The notes below the pieces were generated by a model. That model was given only the letters and a program-made list of their open reading frames with translations. It ran no database searches and had not been told where the DNA came from. A stretch of 64,000 nt of DNA from Pseudomonas orientalis (GTDB lineage: Bacteria > Pseudomonadota > Gammaproteobacteria > Pseudomonadales > Pseudomonadaceae). The position numbers and the translations under genes are program-made. The stretch spans positions 2,759,001-2,823,000 of the forward strand of contig NZ_CP094351.1 of assembly GCF_022807995.1 (NCBI RefSeq), read 5' to 3'. Below are positions 19,598 through 29,336 of this stretch, piece after piece (positions within the stretch are counted from its first letter, which is position 1; every line of letters starts with the position of its first letter).

Positions 19598-20725
19598 ATG
19601 CTGCCTGATGACGAACAACTGCAAATCAGCGACGCGGCCCGGCAATTTGCCCAGGAACGCTTGAAACCGTTCGCCGCCGAATGGGACCGCGACCATCGCT
19701 TTCCCCGGGAGGCCATGGGTGAGATGGCCGAACTGGGCTTTTTCGGCATGCTGGTGCCGGAACAATGGGGTGGCTGCGACACCGGTTACCTGGCCTACGC
19801 CATGGCCCTGGAAGAAATCGCCGCCGGCGATGGCGCCTGCTCGACCATCATGAGCGTGCACAACTCGGTGGGCTGCGTGCCGATCCTCAAGTTCGGCAAT
19901 GACCAGCAGAAAGAGCAGTTCCTCAAGCCCCTGGCCAGCGGAGCGATGCTTGGCGCTTTTGCGTTGACCGAACCCCAGGCCGGCTCCGACGCCAGCAGTC
20001 TTAAAACCCGCGCGCGCCTTGAAGGCGATCATTACGTGCTCAACGGCTGCAAACAATTCATCACCTCGGGGCAGAACGCCGGGGTGGTGATTGTGTTTGC
20101 GGTCACCGACCCGGCGGCGGGCAAGCGCGGCATCAGTGCGTTTATCGTGCCCACCGACTCGCCGGGCTACAGCGTGGCGCGGGTCGAGGACAAGCTGGGG
20201 CAGCACGCGTCGGATACGTGCCAGATCCTGTTTGAAGACTTGAAGGTACCGCTCGCCAACCGCCTGGGCGAGGAGGGCGAGGGCTACCGGATCGCCCTGG
20301 CCAACCTGGAAGGCGGCCGTGTGGGCATTGCCGCGCAAGCGGTGGGCATGGCCCGCGCGGCGTTTGAAGCGGCCCGGGACTACGCCCGTGAGCGTGAAAG
20401 CTTCGGCAAGGCCCTGGTTGAACATCAGGCCGTGGCCTTTCGCCTGGCGGACATGGCCACGCAAATCGCCGTGGCCCGGCAGATGGTGCACTACGCGGCA
20501 GCTCTGCGCGACAGCGGCAAGCCAGCGCTGGTCGAGGCGTCCATGGCCAAGCTGTTCGCGTCAGAAATGGCCGAGAAAGTCTGCTCGGCCGCCTTGCAAA
20601 CCCTGGGCGGTTACGGTTACCTGAGCGACTTCCCCCTGGAGCGGATCTACCGCGATGTGCGGGTCTGCCAGATTTACGAAGGCACCAGCGATATCCAGCG
20701 CATGGTCATCTCACGCAATCTTTAA
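19598..20725 (+). CDS. Short/branched-chain acyl-CoA dehydrogenase
   Basis: 375 residues of the FAD-dependent acyl-CoA dehydrogenase family. Signature segments are [12 protein letters not shown], the KLGQHASDT region and the catalytic glutamate in [12 protein letters not shown]. The family passes electrons to electron-transfer flavoprotein. Context suggests 2-methylbutyryl-CoA to tiglyl-CoA. It follows the thiolase by nine bases. Confidence 0.88.
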   Translation: MLPDDEQLQISDAARQFAQERLKPFAAEWDRDHRFPREAMGEMAELGFFGMLVPEQWGGCDTGYLAYAMALEEIAAGDGACSTIMSVHNSVGCVPILKFGNDQQKEQFLKPLASGAMLGAFALTEPQAGSDASSLKTRARLEGDHYVLNGCKQFITSGQNAGVVIVFAVTDPAAGKRGISAFIVPTDSPGYSVARVEDKLGQHASDTCQILFEDLKVPLANRLGEEGEGYRIALANLEGGRVGIAAQAVGMARAAFEAARDYARERESFGKALVEHQAVAFRLADMATQIAVARQMVHYAAALRDSGKPALVEASMAKLFASEMAEKVCSAALQTLGGYGYLSDFPLERIYRDVRVCQIYEGTSDIQRMVISRNL

Positions 20726-20736
20726 GGAGCCGATAC

Positions 20737-21510
20737 ATGAGTTACGAAACCATTTTGCTCGAAGTCCAGGGCCGCGTCGGGCTGATCACCCTCAACCGCC
20801 CGCAGGCGCTGAACGCCTTGAACGCCCAACTGGTCAGTGAGTTGAACCAGGCGCTGGATGGCCTGGAAGCCGACCCGCAGATCGGCTGCATCGTGCTGAC
20901 CGGCTCGAAGAAAGCCTTTGCCGCCGGCGCCGATATCAAGGAAATGGCTGAGCTGACCTACCCGCAAATCTACCTGGACGACCTGTTCAGCGACAGCGAC
21001 CGCGTGGCCAACCGCCGCAAGCCGATCATCGCCGCAGTGAACGGTTTTGCCCTTGGCGGCGGCTGCGAACTGGCCCTGATGTGCGACTTTATCCTGGCCG
21101 GTGACGGCGCCAAGTTTGGTCAACCGGAAATCAACCTTGGCGTACTGCCCGGCATGGGCGGCACTCAGCGCCTTACGCGGGCGGTGGGTAAGGCCAAGGC
21201 CATGGAAATGTGCCTGACCGGGCGTTTTATCGACGCGGTGGAAGCAGAACGCTGCGGCATCGTCGCACGCATCGTGCCTGCTGACGAACTGCTGGACGAA
21301 GCCTTGAAAGTCGCCACCCTGATCGCCGGTAAATCGGTGCCGATCAGCATGATGGTCAAGGAAAGCGTAAATCGCGCGTTTGAAGTGAGCCTGTCCGAAG
21401 GCGTGCGTTTCGAGCGCCGGGTGTTCCATGCCGCGTTTGCGACCCAGGATCAGAAGGAAGGGATGGCAGCGTTCGTGGCCAAGCGAGCGCCGACGTTCGA
21501 GGACAAATAA
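20737..21510 (+). CDS. Enoyl-CoA hydratase
   Basis: 257 residues of the crotonase fold. The oxyanion-hole segments are [10 protein letters not shown] and [14 protein letters not shown]; the catalytic glutamate positions fit [19 protein letters not shown]. It is the last gene of the forward operon and would hydrate tiglyl-CoA. Eleven bases separate it from the dehydrogenase. The REP repeats begin 22 bases after its stop. Confidence 0.9.
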   Translation: MSYETILLEVQGRVGLITLNRPQALNALNAQLVSELNQALDGLEADPQIGCIVLTGSKKAFAAGADIKEMAELTYPQIYLDDLFSDSDRVANRRKPIIAAVNGFALGGGCELALMCDFILAGDGAKFGQPEINLGVLPGMGGTQRLTRAVGKAKAMEMCLTGRFIDAVEAERCGIVARIVPADELLDEALKVATLIAGKSVPISMMVKESVNRAFEVSLSEGVRFERRVFHAAFATQDQKEGMAAFVAKRAPTFEDK

Positions 21511-21532
21511 CGAAATTCTCACATTCGATGGA

Positions 21533-21666
21533 GATCCAATGTGGGAGGGGGCTTGCTCCCGATTGCGGTGTGACAGTCGACCAAGACATTGACTGATCTG
21601 CCGTCAATCGGGGGCAAGCCCCCTCCCACAGTTTTCTCCTGTGTGTCAGTCAGAGCTGGTAGTTCT
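21533..21666. repeat. REP unit, copy A, with captured gene tail
   Basis: A 134-base unit. It contains a REP-type inverted pair, GTGGGAGGGGGCTTGC at 21541-21556 and its exact complement at 21614-21629. Its final 17 bases repeat the last codons plus stop of the acyl-CoA dehydrogenase whose real end is in copy B. It lies between two convergent operons and may act as a transcription barrier. Confidence 0.85.
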
Positions 21667-21725
21667 GCGTGATTCGCCAGGCGCCGATATTCAACGCAGG
21701 TAATCCAGGCTATGACAACACTGAA

Positions 21726-21859
21726 GATCCAATGTGGGAGGGGGCTTGCCCCCGATGGCGGTGTGACAGTCAACCAGGATATTGACTGATCTACCGTCAT
21801 CGGGAGCAAGCCCCCTCCCACAGTTTTGCCCCTGGGTGCCAGTCAGAGTTGGTAGTTCT
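21726..21859. repeat. REP unit, copy B
   Basis: Same 134-base length and start (GATCCAATGTGGGAG) as copy A, with about a dozen substitutions and two compensating single-base indels. The inverted pair is at 21734-21749 and 21806-21821. Its right end overlaps the last 17 bases of the convergent dehydrogenase gene. The 59 bases between the copies are unrelated. Confidence 0.85.
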
Positions 21860-22994
21860 TCAGTTCCCTGGCAATCACCATTCGCTGAATCTCGCTGGTG
21901 CCTTCGTAAATCTGGGTGATCCGTGCATCCCGGTAGTAACGCTCCACCGGATAGTCCTCCAGATACCCATACCCGCCATGAATCTGCATCGCCTTGGAGC
22001 AGACTTTTTCGGCGATTTCCGAGGCGAACAGCTTGGCCTGGGACGCTTCCGACAGGCACGGCTTGCCGGCGCTGCGCAGGCGCGCGGCATGCAGGATCAG
22101 CAGGCGTGCCGCATTCAACTGGGTTTGCATGTCGGCCAGCAGGTTGGCCACGCTCTGGTGTTCGATGATCGCTTTGTCGAACTGCACCCGGTCACGGGCA
22201 TAGGCCAATGCCGCTTCAAAGGCAGCACGCGCGATGCCCAGGGCCTGGGCGGCGATGCCAATACGCCCTCCCTCCAGGTTGGACAGGGCGATGGCCAGGC
22301 CTTTGCCACGCTCGCCCAGCAGGTTCGCTTCGGGCACCGCGCATTGGTTGAAGGTCACCGCGCAGGTGTCCGATGCCCGAATGCCCATCTTGTGTTCAGT
22401 GCGGTCGACCACAAAGCCCGGGGTGTCAGTAGGCACCAGAAACGCAGATATGCCTTTCTTGCCCAGTTCCGGGTCGGTCACGGCAAACACAATGGCTAAC
22501 TGGGCGCGCTTGCCGTTGCTGACAAACTGCTTGGCACCGTTGATCACCCACTGGCCGTCGCGCAGTTCGGCACGGGTGCGCAAGTTGTGGGCTTCGGAGC
22601 CGGCCTGGGGTTCGGTCAGACAGAAGCAGCCGATGGCCTTGCCGCTGGCGAGTGCGGCCAGCCAGGCATGCTTCTGTGCCTCTGTGCCGTAGTTGAGGAC
22701 CGGGCCGCAACCCACTGAATTATGGATACTCATCAAAGCGCCAGTGGCACCGTCACCCGCGGAAATTTCCTCCACGGCCAGGGCATACGCCACGTAATCC
22801 ACGTAGGTACCGCCCCATTCTTCCGGGACCACCATACCGAGCAGGCCCAGCTCGCCCATCTTGGTCACCAGCGCGTCGTCGATCCAGCCAGCCTTTTCCC
22901 AGGCCTGGGCGTGGGGGGCTATTTCGCCACGGGCAAAGTCACGTGCCATGTCGCGAATCATCACTTGTTCTTCTGTATATTCAAGATCTTGCAT
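21843..22994 (-). CDS. Acyl-CoA dehydrogenase (isobutyryl-CoA type by context)
   Basis: 383 residues, same family as the enzyme at 19598 but in the opposite operon. Motifs: [24 protein letters not shown], and the catalytic glutamate in [16 protein letters not shown]. It starts three bases after the stop of a 3-hydroxyisobutyryl-CoA hydrolase-like gene, so isobutyryl-CoA of valine degradation is the likely substrate. Its final bases are part of the duplicated REP unit. Confidence 0.87.
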   Translation of the reverse strand: MQDLEYTEEQVMIRDMARDFARGEIAPHAQAWEKAGWIDDALVTKMGELGLLGMVVPEEWGGTYVDYVAYALAVEEISAGDGATGALMSIHNSVGCGPVLNYGTEAQKHAWLAALASGKAIGCFCLTEPQAGSEAHNLRTRAELRDGQWVINGAKQFVSNGKRAQLAIVFAVTDPELGKKGISAFLVPTDTPGFVVDRTEHKMGIRASDTCAVTFNQCAVPEANLLGERGKGLAIALSNLEGGRIGIAAQALGIARAAFEAALAYARDRVQFDKAIIEHQSVANLLADMQTQLNAARLLILHAARLRSAGKPCLSEASQAKLFASEIAEKVCSKAMQIHGGYGYLEDYPVERYYRDARITQIYEGTSEIQRMVIARELKNYQL

Positions 22995-22997
22995 GGC

Positions 22998-24101
22998 TTA
23001 TTTCCCAATCTGCGCGAAGTCACGAAAGAAGCTGTCGACGTGGCTGGCGTCCAGCGCATGAACCGATGGCGGGTTCCACTGCGGTTTTTTGTCCTTATCG
23101 ATAATCAGGGCGCGAACCCCTTCGATCAGGTCGCCACGTGCAAACCACTGGCGGTCCAGGTGCAGTTCCAGGGCGAAGCACTGCTCCAGGCGCAGATGGC
23201 GCCCACGGCGCAGCATCTGCAGGGTCACCGCCATGGCGAGAGGCGAGCGGGTTTGCATCAAGTCAGCGGTGGTCATGCCCCAATCATGGCTGTCGGCGAC
23301 GGTGACTTGCTGCAGTTGCTCGACGATGCTCGGCACGTCCGGCAAGGCGAAGAAATGGTCGATCGCCGGACGCAAGGCTGCCAGCGGCGGATCGGGCAAT
23401 TGCTGCACGGCCAGCCGGGCGAGCACGCCTTGCAGGTCCTTGAGGGGCGAGTCGCGCCATTGCAGGCTATCAAGCTTTTGCGCAAGCTCGGTCAGTTTGG
23501 TGCTGTCCAAGTACCAATCCGCCAGGCCGCAGTACAGGGCGTCCGCCGCGCGGATCTGCACGCCGGTGACGCCAAGATAGATCCCCAGCTCACCGGGGAT
23601 GCGCGGCAGAAAGTAGCTGCCGCCCACATCCGGAAAATACCCGATGGCCACTTCCGGCATCGCCAGGCGGCTGCGCTCGGTCACCACGCGCAGGTCGGCG
23701 CCCTGCACCAGGCCCATGCCACCGCCGAGCACAAAGCCGTCCATCAATGCCAGGACGGGTTTGGGGTAACGGTGCAGAGCCAGGTCGAGTGCGTATTCCT
23801 CTACGAAGAAGTCTTCATGCAGGGTGTCGCCACTCTTGAAACTGTCGTACAGGGAACGGATATCGCCGCCGGCACAAAAGGCCTTGTCGCCGGCACCGCG
23901 CAGCACCACGGCATAGACCATCGGGTCATCGACCCAGGCCTGCAACTGCGTGGTCATCCGCCGCACCATGTCCAAGGTGATGGCGTTCAAACCGGCGGGA
24001 CGGTTGAGGGTGAGGTAACCCAGATGGTTACGCACCTCGCTCAGTACAGCTTCCTGCTGTATATCGGTGTGGCTTGCTTCGGAGGTCACCTGAGCAGTCA
24101 T
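22998..24101 (-). CDS. 3-hydroxyisobutyryl-CoA hydrolase-like crotonase
   Basis: 367 residues, longer than ordinary enoyl-CoA hydratases and typical of the 3-hydroxyisobutyryl-CoA hydrolase group. Motifs: FCAGGDIRSLYD, FVLGGGMGLVQGADL, MPEVAIGYFPDVGGSYFL. It would release 3-hydroxyisobutyrate in valine catabolism. The ATG at 24101 has GGGAG six bases upstream; an in-frame start further upstream at 24134 lacks this. First gene of the reverse operon. Confidence 0.85.
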   Translation of the reverse strand: MTAQVTSEASHTDIQQEAVLSEVRNHLGYLTLNRPAGLNAITLDMVRRMTTQLQAWVDDPMVYAVVLRGAGDKAFCAGGDIRSLYDSFKSGDTLHEDFFVEEYALDLALHRYPKPVLALMDGFVLGGGMGLVQGADLRVVTERSRLAMPEVAIGYFPDVGGSYFLPRIPGELGIYLGVTGVQIRAADALYCGLADWYLDSTKLTELAQKLDSLQWRDSPLKDLQGVLARLAVQQLPDPPLAALRPAIDHFFALPDVPSIVEQLQQVTVADSHDWGMTTADLMQTRSPLAMAVTLQMLRRGRHLRLEQCFALELHLDRQWFARGDLIEGVRALIIDKDKKPQWNPPSVHALDASHVDSFFRDFAQIGK

Positions 24102-24232
24102 CACTAACTCCCTGCTTTTATTGTTCTTTATCAAAATGTTCGGGGGCGAACTATCGCGTGATCGTACCAGCGCAAATTTGCCGCGTACAACCCGGAATCA
24201 TGCAGGTCGTTGTTGCATTTATGCAGCGCGCA

Positions 24233-24940
24233 TTACACCACCCGGCTGGCCAGGACTTCGCCGATGCTGCGGCGTCGCGCATGGCCTTCGGCGGTATGAA
24301 TCAATGCTTCCAGCGCCGTGGGCTCGACGTCGAAGAACTGTTCCATATCGGCCAATGCCAGCTTGAGGTCTGCTGCCGTGATGGCCGGGTCGGTTACGGG
24401 CGCACTGCCGATCACGACCGGCGCCGGTTCGGCAGGCGCCTTGGGATAGCGCGTGCGGGTGGCGTTGTTATAAGCCAATGCGCACGTCAGCAGGGCACCG
24501 GCGCCGAGCATGACCGGTGCCAGTTCGTGCCAGCCGAGGGCGATGGAGGCAGGGTCGGCCAATACCAGCGTCATGGCCAGGCCACCGGCGGGTGGATGCA
24601 GGCAGCGCAGCCAGCAGATCAGCACGACGGTCATGCCCGCCGCCAGGCAAGCACTGCCCAGGGTTCGTCCCAATACTCGCGCCACCAGCAAGGCCACGAT
24701 GCCCGCGCACAGATAACTGCCCATGATCGACCAGGGCTGCGCCAGTGCTCCCGACGACACGGCGAACAGCAGCACCGCCGACGCGCCCAGCGGGCCCAGC
24801 AGGTGCAGGGCCACGTCCATGCCAAATACCTGGGCGCACACCCAGACACTGAGCATTGTGCCCAAGGCCATGCCGATTGCGGCGCGACTCCATTCAAAGG
24901 GACGGGTATTGATGGCGGCAGGTAACCAGCGAGCAAGCAT
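24233..24940 (-). CDS. HPP-family integral membrane protein
   Basis: 235 residues with four hydrophobic helices (GMALGTMLSVWVCA, LGPLGASAVLLFAV, GIVALLVARVLGRT, LAPVMLGAGALLTCAL) and the HPP-like motif CLHPPAGGLAMTL. HPP proteins are poorly characterised; some plant/cyanobacterial members move nitrite. The ATG at 24940 has AGGA ten bases upstream. The C-terminal ~60 residues are soluble. Function in this organism is not known. Confidence 0.75.
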   Translation of the reverse strand: MLARWLPAAINTRPFEWSRAAIGMALGTMLSVWVCAQVFGMDVALHLLGPLGASAVLLFAVSSGALAQPWSIMGSYLCAGIVALLVARVLGRTLGSACLAAGMTVVLICWLRCLHPPAGGLAMTLVLADPASIALGWHELAPVMLGAGALLTCALAYNNATRTRYPKAPAEPAPVVIGSAPVTDPAITAADLKLALADMEQFFDVEPTALEALIHTAEGHARRRSIGEVLASRVV

Positions 24941-25108
24941 TGAAAAAGGGTCCTGAAACGGGGGGCGAAAAAAAGGCTTGCCTGGTTTCCCGGGTAAGCC
25001 CTTTGAAGGTTCCAACGTTGATTGGGGGAAGGAACAGATGCAGTGTGCCGACTACGTCGCAGCGGCGCCAATGCATATTAATGAGGCTTGAATGCAAAAA
25101 TTATGTAT

Positions 25109-25333
25109 TCAAGGCGCGTCGCCGAACGGGATCCGACCGTTGCCCTGATGGCTTGGCAGGCTGATCTTGCCCAGCACACGGCTGTCGACCTCTTCGTTGA
25201 ACAGGCGTTTTTGCAGGTTCTCCTGCATGCCCGGCTCGTCGGCCAGCGGTCCCTTCAACGCCACCAGAGCATTGCGTAGCCCCATCAGACGATCCAGTCT
25301 CGGCGCCGCTACAGCTAAGCCATCCTCTCCCAT
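25109..25333 (-). CDS. Small hypothetical protein
   Basis: 74 residues starting MGEDGLAVAAPRLD. The start is supported by a very strong AAGGAGG eight bases upstream. The product is soluble and helical with no recognised domain. It stands alone, with terminator-like sequence upstream belonging to the arn operon and 168 bases to the HPP gene downstream. Confidence 0.6.
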   Translation of the reverse strand: MGEDGLAVAAPRLDRLMGLRNALVALKGPLADEPGMQENLQKRLFNEEVDSRVLGKISLPSHQGNGRIPFGDAP

Positions 25334-25513
25334 GACATTGCCCTCCTTGTTGTTATGCAGGTTCGCTGACCGCAGCGGTTCAAGACAGCACCGATGCAGG
25401 TGGTAAATAATTAATACACTTGGCAAGCGAGTCTACAGTCGGGTTCCAGGCGCCGGAAGGCAAAGTGCAGCGGTCCTTACGCAAAGCTCTGTAGGTGTTT
25501 TCTCGGTAATTTT

Positions 25514-25553
25514 GATGAAAAACGCCCACGGTTTTATAAGTGGGCGTTATTTC
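25514..25553 (-). terminator. Intrinsic terminator of the arn operon
   Basis: AACGCCCAC (25521-25529) and GTGGGCGTT (25540-25548) form a perfect nine-base stem. Read on the minus strand the stem is followed by TTTCATC. It lies 24 bases downstream of the last gene of the arn operon. Confidence 0.8.
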
Positions 25554-25576
25554 TTACGAGTTCGTTGAGAACACGA

Positions 25577-27199
25577 TCAAAGAGAGGTGTTTTTTTCCAG
25601 GTGCAGCAACACATACGGGGTCTTATCGAACGCCCCGGTAAGCGTCGGCGTAAGCGAACGCAAGCGCGGGTCAGTCAGGCTTTCGAAGTCAGCCTGGCTC
25701 ATCACCAGCCAGGCCGGCGCCTGGACAGGCTGGAGCTCGGCGGGCAACTGGGTAAACAGTGGGACCTTGTCGCAATTGAAGTTGACCATGAACTTGATGG
25801 CCTTTGCGTCTTTGCCTAACGCATGCAATACCAACGGCGCCGGTTGTTGCAGGATCTGCTCCCTGGCCGCCAGGGTGAACGTGCGGGTGTCGTAAAGGCT
25901 GCGCGCCAACGGTTCGACCACCGCTATGTAAGTCATCCAGACCGCCGCCACTGCGGCGAATGCCGGGCCGAGCGCACGCAGTCGCGCCTTGAACAGCGCC
26001 AGCAACGCCAACCCCTGAAGCACCGCGAGCAGGCCGAAGATCAGCCCCAGATCGGCCAGCAGCTGCGGGTAACGGCGTCGCGCCGCGATCAGGCCGATCA
26101 TCAACAGCGCGGGCAACAGCGTCCACAGCACCAGCATCAAGCCGCGCAACCCGCTGAACAGGCGACCCTGGGCGACCTGGAACGGATAAGCAGCAATGAT
26201 CGCGGCCATCGGCAGCATCGGCAGGATATAACGCGCCTTTTTTGCCTGGGGCACCGACAAGCCCAGCATGACCAACGCGCCCGCCGCCGCGCAGTACAGC
26301 ACCAGTTTCAACGCCGGGTCCGGCGCTTGGCGGCCGCGGCTCACAACGGCCAGCAACACCAGAAGCGCTACCGGGTAGGCCAGCGCGTAGTTGCCCAGGG
26401 AGCTGGTGAAGTAATACAGCACGCCGCCGGAGCCTTCACTGCCATCCATGCGTCCCAGGAACTGCATGCGAATCACGTCATGCATGAAGTCTTCGCCACC
26501 GCTGAGCTTGGCCAGCAGCAACAGCAGGCCGATACATGCCGCGAGCAGCGCCAGTGCGAGCAGCCCGAAGCTGAACAACTGGCGCCATTGACGGTTGATC
26601 AGGTAGTAGCTGCACAGCACCCCGGTAGGGATTACCAGGCCAATCGGCCCGCGAATCGCAAAGCCGAGCATCAACAGCGCAAACACCCAGTGCAGGCGCT
26701 TGGCCGCAGAGAAATGATCACGGGCATAACCCAGGTAAAACACCGCCAGGGTCACGGCCGCCAGCATCTGGTCCAGAGAGACGGCGCGGGTTTCGCTGAT
26801 AAAGGTGCTGCTGAGCAGCAACATGGCAATGCTCAGCAGGCCCCAGCGCAGGGAATAGGGCGCGGTGAGGCGATACACCAGCACCACGATTGAAGCCGAA
26901 GCGACGGCGCTGGGCAGCCAGGCGGTGAGGCTGGTGACCTGGCCCAATGGCAGGGACAACAGCCAGGTCAGCAGGGTGGAGGTGGCCAGGTAGTCCGCAT
27001 ATGGCTGCCCGTAGGTGGTAGGAAAGAAGCTCGGCCCGTGGCGCAGCATCTCCTGGGCAAACACCACAAAGCGCGAGTCGAAGCCGATAATTGCCTGGTG
27101 CCAGTTGCCGGCGATGAATAACAGCAGTGCCAGGAGCCCCAAGCCGAGTGACTGTAGACGGATCGTGGCGTTGAGCAGGGGCGGGTGAGCCTTGTTCAC
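25577..27199 (-). CDS. ArnT-like membrane glycosyltransferase
   Basis: 540 residues with about a dozen hydrophobic helices. The N-terminal loop FDSRFVVFAQEMLRHGPSFFPTTYGQPYADY matches the position where ArnT/PMT-family transferases bind lipid-linked sugar donors. It is not a copy of arnT (29333) and lacks its exact [10 protein letters not shown] motif. GTG start three bases after ugd. It may transfer L-Ara4N or another undecaprenyl-linked sugar onto a second acceptor; unproven. Confidence 0.7.
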   Translation of the reverse strand: MNKAHPPLLNATIRLQSLGLGLLALLLFIAGNWHQAIIGFDSRFVVFAQEMLRHGPSFFPTTYGQPYADYLATSTLLTWLLSLPLGQVTSLTAWLPSAVASASIVVLVYRLTAPYSLRWGLLSIAMLLLSSTFISETRAVSLDQMLAAVTLAVFYLGYARDHFSAAKRLHWVFALLMLGFAIRGPIGLVIPTGVLCSYYLINRQWRQLFSFGLLALALLAACIGLLLLLAKLSGGEDFMHDVIRMQFLGRMDGSEGSGGVLYYFTSSLGNYALAYPVALLVLLAVVSRGRQAPDPALKLVLYCAAAGALVMLGLSVPQAKKARYILPMLPMAAIIAAYPFQVAQGRLFSGLRGLMLVLWTLLPALLMIGLIAARRRYPQLLADLGLIFGLLAVLQGLALLALFKARLRALGPAFAAVAAVWMTYIAVVEPLARSLYDTRTFTLAAREQILQQPAPLVLHALGKDAKAIKFMVNFNCDKVPLFTQLPAELQPVQAPAWLVMSQADFESLTDPRLRSLTPTLTGAFDKTPYVLLHLEKNTSL

Positions 27200-27202
27200 G
27201 TA

Positions 27203-28582
27203 TCAGCCTGCCTTGGCCTGTTGTACCCAGTTCTGCTGGGGGATCGGCAAGTCGCACGAGTCGCCACGGCCGATCGGGAAGTACTTGAAGCCTTTGCGCG
27301 TCAGGCGCTCGCCGTCGTACAGGTTGCGCCCGTCAAAGATCACCGGGGTTTTGAGACGCTGGTGGATCAGGTCGAAGTCCGGCGCCTTGAATTGCTGCCA
27401 CTCGGTGCAGACAATCAGCGCATCGGCGCCGCCCAGGGTGGACTCCGGCGTGCCCATCAGCATCAACCTGGGGTCGTCGCCGTAGATGCGCTGGGTTTCC
27501 TGCATGGCTTCAGGGTCGAATGCACGTACATTGGCGCCGGCCTCCCAGAGCGCTTCCATCAGCACGCGGCTCGGCGCGTCGCGCATGTCGTCGGTATTGG
27601 GCTTGAAGGCCAGGCCCCACAAGGCGAAGGTCTTGCCGCGCAGGTCACCCTTGAAGAACGCGTTGATGCGCTCGAACAGCTTGCCTTTCTGGCGCTGGTT
27701 GATCGCTTCCACGGCTTCGAGCAGGTCGCTGGAGCAGTTGGCCTGCTTGGCGCTGTGGATCAGAGCGCGCATGTCTTTGGGAAAGCAGGAGCCGCCATAG
27801 CCGCAACCTGGGTAAATGAAGTGGTAGCCGATGCGCGAGTCGGCACCGATCCCCAGGCGCACGGCTTCGATGTCCGCGCCCAGGTGTTCGGCCAGCTCGG
27901 CGATCTGGTTGATGAAGCTGATCTTGGTGGCGAGCATGCAGTTGGCGGCGTACTTGGTCAGCTCGGCGCTGCGCAGGTCCATGAAAATGATGCGGTCATG
28001 GTTGCGGTTGAACGGCGCGTACAGGTCGCGCATCACCTCGCGCACCTCTTCGCGCTCGCAGCCGATGATGATGCGGTCCGGGCGGCGGCAGTCTGCCACG
28101 GCCGAGCCTTCCTTCAGAAATTCCGGGTTGGAGACGATATCGAATTGCAGCTCACGGCCGGCGGCGCGCAGGTTCTTGCGCATGTGATCGCGCAGGGTGT
28201 CGCCGGTGCCCACCGGCACGGTAGACTTCTCCACCAGGATCACCGGCGCCACGCGATGGCGGGCGACCGCATCACCCACCGACAGCACGTATTTGAGATC
28301 GGCCGAACCGTCTTCATCCGACGGTGTTCCCACCGCAATGAACAGCACTTCACCATGCTCGACGGCGAGTTTTTCGTCGTAGGTGAAACGCAGGCGTCCG
28401 CTTTCCAGGTTTTCCTTGACCATCGCCGCCAGACCCGGCTCGAAGATGGTCACGTGACCCTTCTGCAGCGACTCGACTTTGCGCTGGTCAACGTCCATGC
28501 AAATGACATCGTGACCGACTTCGGCTAATACCGTGGCCTGTACCAGACCGACGTAACCACTACCAAATACACTGATTTTCAT
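27203..28582 (-). CDS. ugd: UDP-glucose 6-dehydrogenase
   Basis: 459 residues. Oxidises UDP-glucose to UDP-glucuronate with NAD, supplying the substrate of ArnA. The Rossmann motif is [20 protein letters not shown] and the catalytic cysteine lies in [13 protein letters not shown]. It overlaps arnF by four bases, so it is made with the L-Ara4N pathway. Confidence 0.93.
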   Translation of the reverse strand: MKISVFGSGYVGLVQATVLAEVGHDVICMDVDQRKVESLQKGHVTIFEPGLAAMVKENLESGRLRFTYDEKLAVEHGEVLFIAVGTPSDEDGSADLKYVLSVGDAVARHRVAPVILVEKSTVPVGTGDTLRDHMRKNLRAAGRELQFDIVSNPEFLKEGSAVADCRRPDRIIIGCEREEVREVMRDLYAPFNRNHDRIIFMDLRSAELTKYAANCMLATKISFINQIAELAEHLGADIEAVRLGIGADSRIGYHFIYPGCGYGGSCFPKDMRALIHSAKQANCSSDLLEAVEAINQRQKGKLFERINAFFKGDLRGKTFALWGLAFKPNTDDMRDAPSRVLMEALWEAGANVRAFDPEAMQETQRIYGDDPRLMLMGTPESTLGGADALIVCTEWQQFKAPDFDLIHQRLKTPVIFDGRNLYDGERLTRKGFKYFPIGRGDSCDLPIPQQNWVQQAKAG

Positions 28583-28992
28583 GGGGTATTCCTGGGACTT
28601 GAGGTGCTAGCACGACGAGAGTTGATAACCAGTACGCCGAGGATGACCAACGCCACCCCCAGGGTTTTCGAAAGCGAAAAGTGTTCGTTGAAGACCGGCA
28701 GGCTGGCCGCCAGCAGGTACACCAGCGCATAGCTGATGCTGAGCAGCGAATAGGCGCGCCCGAGGGGCAAATGCTTCAGCGCGCCGAGCCAGCAGAGCAT
28801 CGACAGCGCGTAGGCAATGATCGCCAGGATCACCACGCCCAGGGCGTTCAGGTCGATGCCGGCGCTGCTCAAGGCATCCGGCCACTGATCCGGCAGCGGC
28901 AGCCGCGTCATGCTCCAGCGCATGCCCAACTGAGCGGCACTGACCAGGCCGACGCTGCCCAGGGCCAGGGCGAAACCGCGTGTCCGGCTCAT
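28579..28992 (-). CDS. arnF: ArnF subunit of the undecaprenyl-L-Ara4N flippase
   Basis: 137 residues, small EamA/SMR-like protein with four hydrophobic helices ([61 protein letters not shown]). Works with ArnE to move the lipid-linked sugar to the periplasmic face. ATGA overlap with arnE fixes the start. Confidence 0.88.
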   Translation of the reverse strand: MSRTRGFALALGSVGLVSAAQLGMRWSMTRLPLPDQWPDALSSAGIDLNALGVVILAIIAYALSMLCWLGALKHLPLGRAYSLLSISYALVYLLAASLPVFNEHFSLSKTLGVALVILGVLVINSRRASTSSPRNTP

Positions 28993-29336
28993 ACCTGGCG
29001 CCCCAACAGCACCACACCGGCAATGACCAGCACCACGCCCAGCCAGTGGCGGCCATCGATGGGCTCGGCAAAGACAAAGCGTGCCATCAGCGTGACCAGC
29101 ACAAAATTCAGGCTGAGCATCGGGTAGGCAATGCCGACTTCCAGGCGCTGCAGCACCAGCAACCACACCAGCAGGCCGAGGCCCAGGCACATAAGCGCCG
29201 ACCACAACCAGGGTGAGCGCAGCTTCAGCGCCCAAGCGTCGGGCAGGTCACGCCAGCTCTCTACGGCAAACTTCTGCGAGACCTGGCCCATGCACGTGAG
29301 CAGGCAGGCCGTGAGCAATAGCAGCAAGGTGATCAT
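28989..29336 (-). CDS. arnE: ArnE subunit of the undecaprenyl-L-Ara4N flippase
   Basis: 115 residues, four hydrophobic helices, starting [15 protein letters not shown]. The motif [19 protein letters not shown] is typical of ArnE. It overlaps the arnT stop (ATGA), which excludes the much longer in-frame extension upstream. Confidence 0.88.
   Translation of the reverse strand: MITLLLLLTACLLTCMGQVSQKFAVESWRDLPDAWALKLRSPWLWSALMCLGLGLLVWLLVLQRLEVGIAYPMLSLNFVLVTLMARFVFAEPIDGRHWLGVVLVIAGVVLLGRQV

Noticed and set aside
15812..20491. A 1559-codon open frame antisense to the acyl-CoA operon
   Set aside because: It lies opposite four well-identified enzymes in a high-GC region where the complementary frame rarely meets stops. 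Its composition (very rich in His, Gln, Gly, Arg) and lack of any motif mark it as a shadow.
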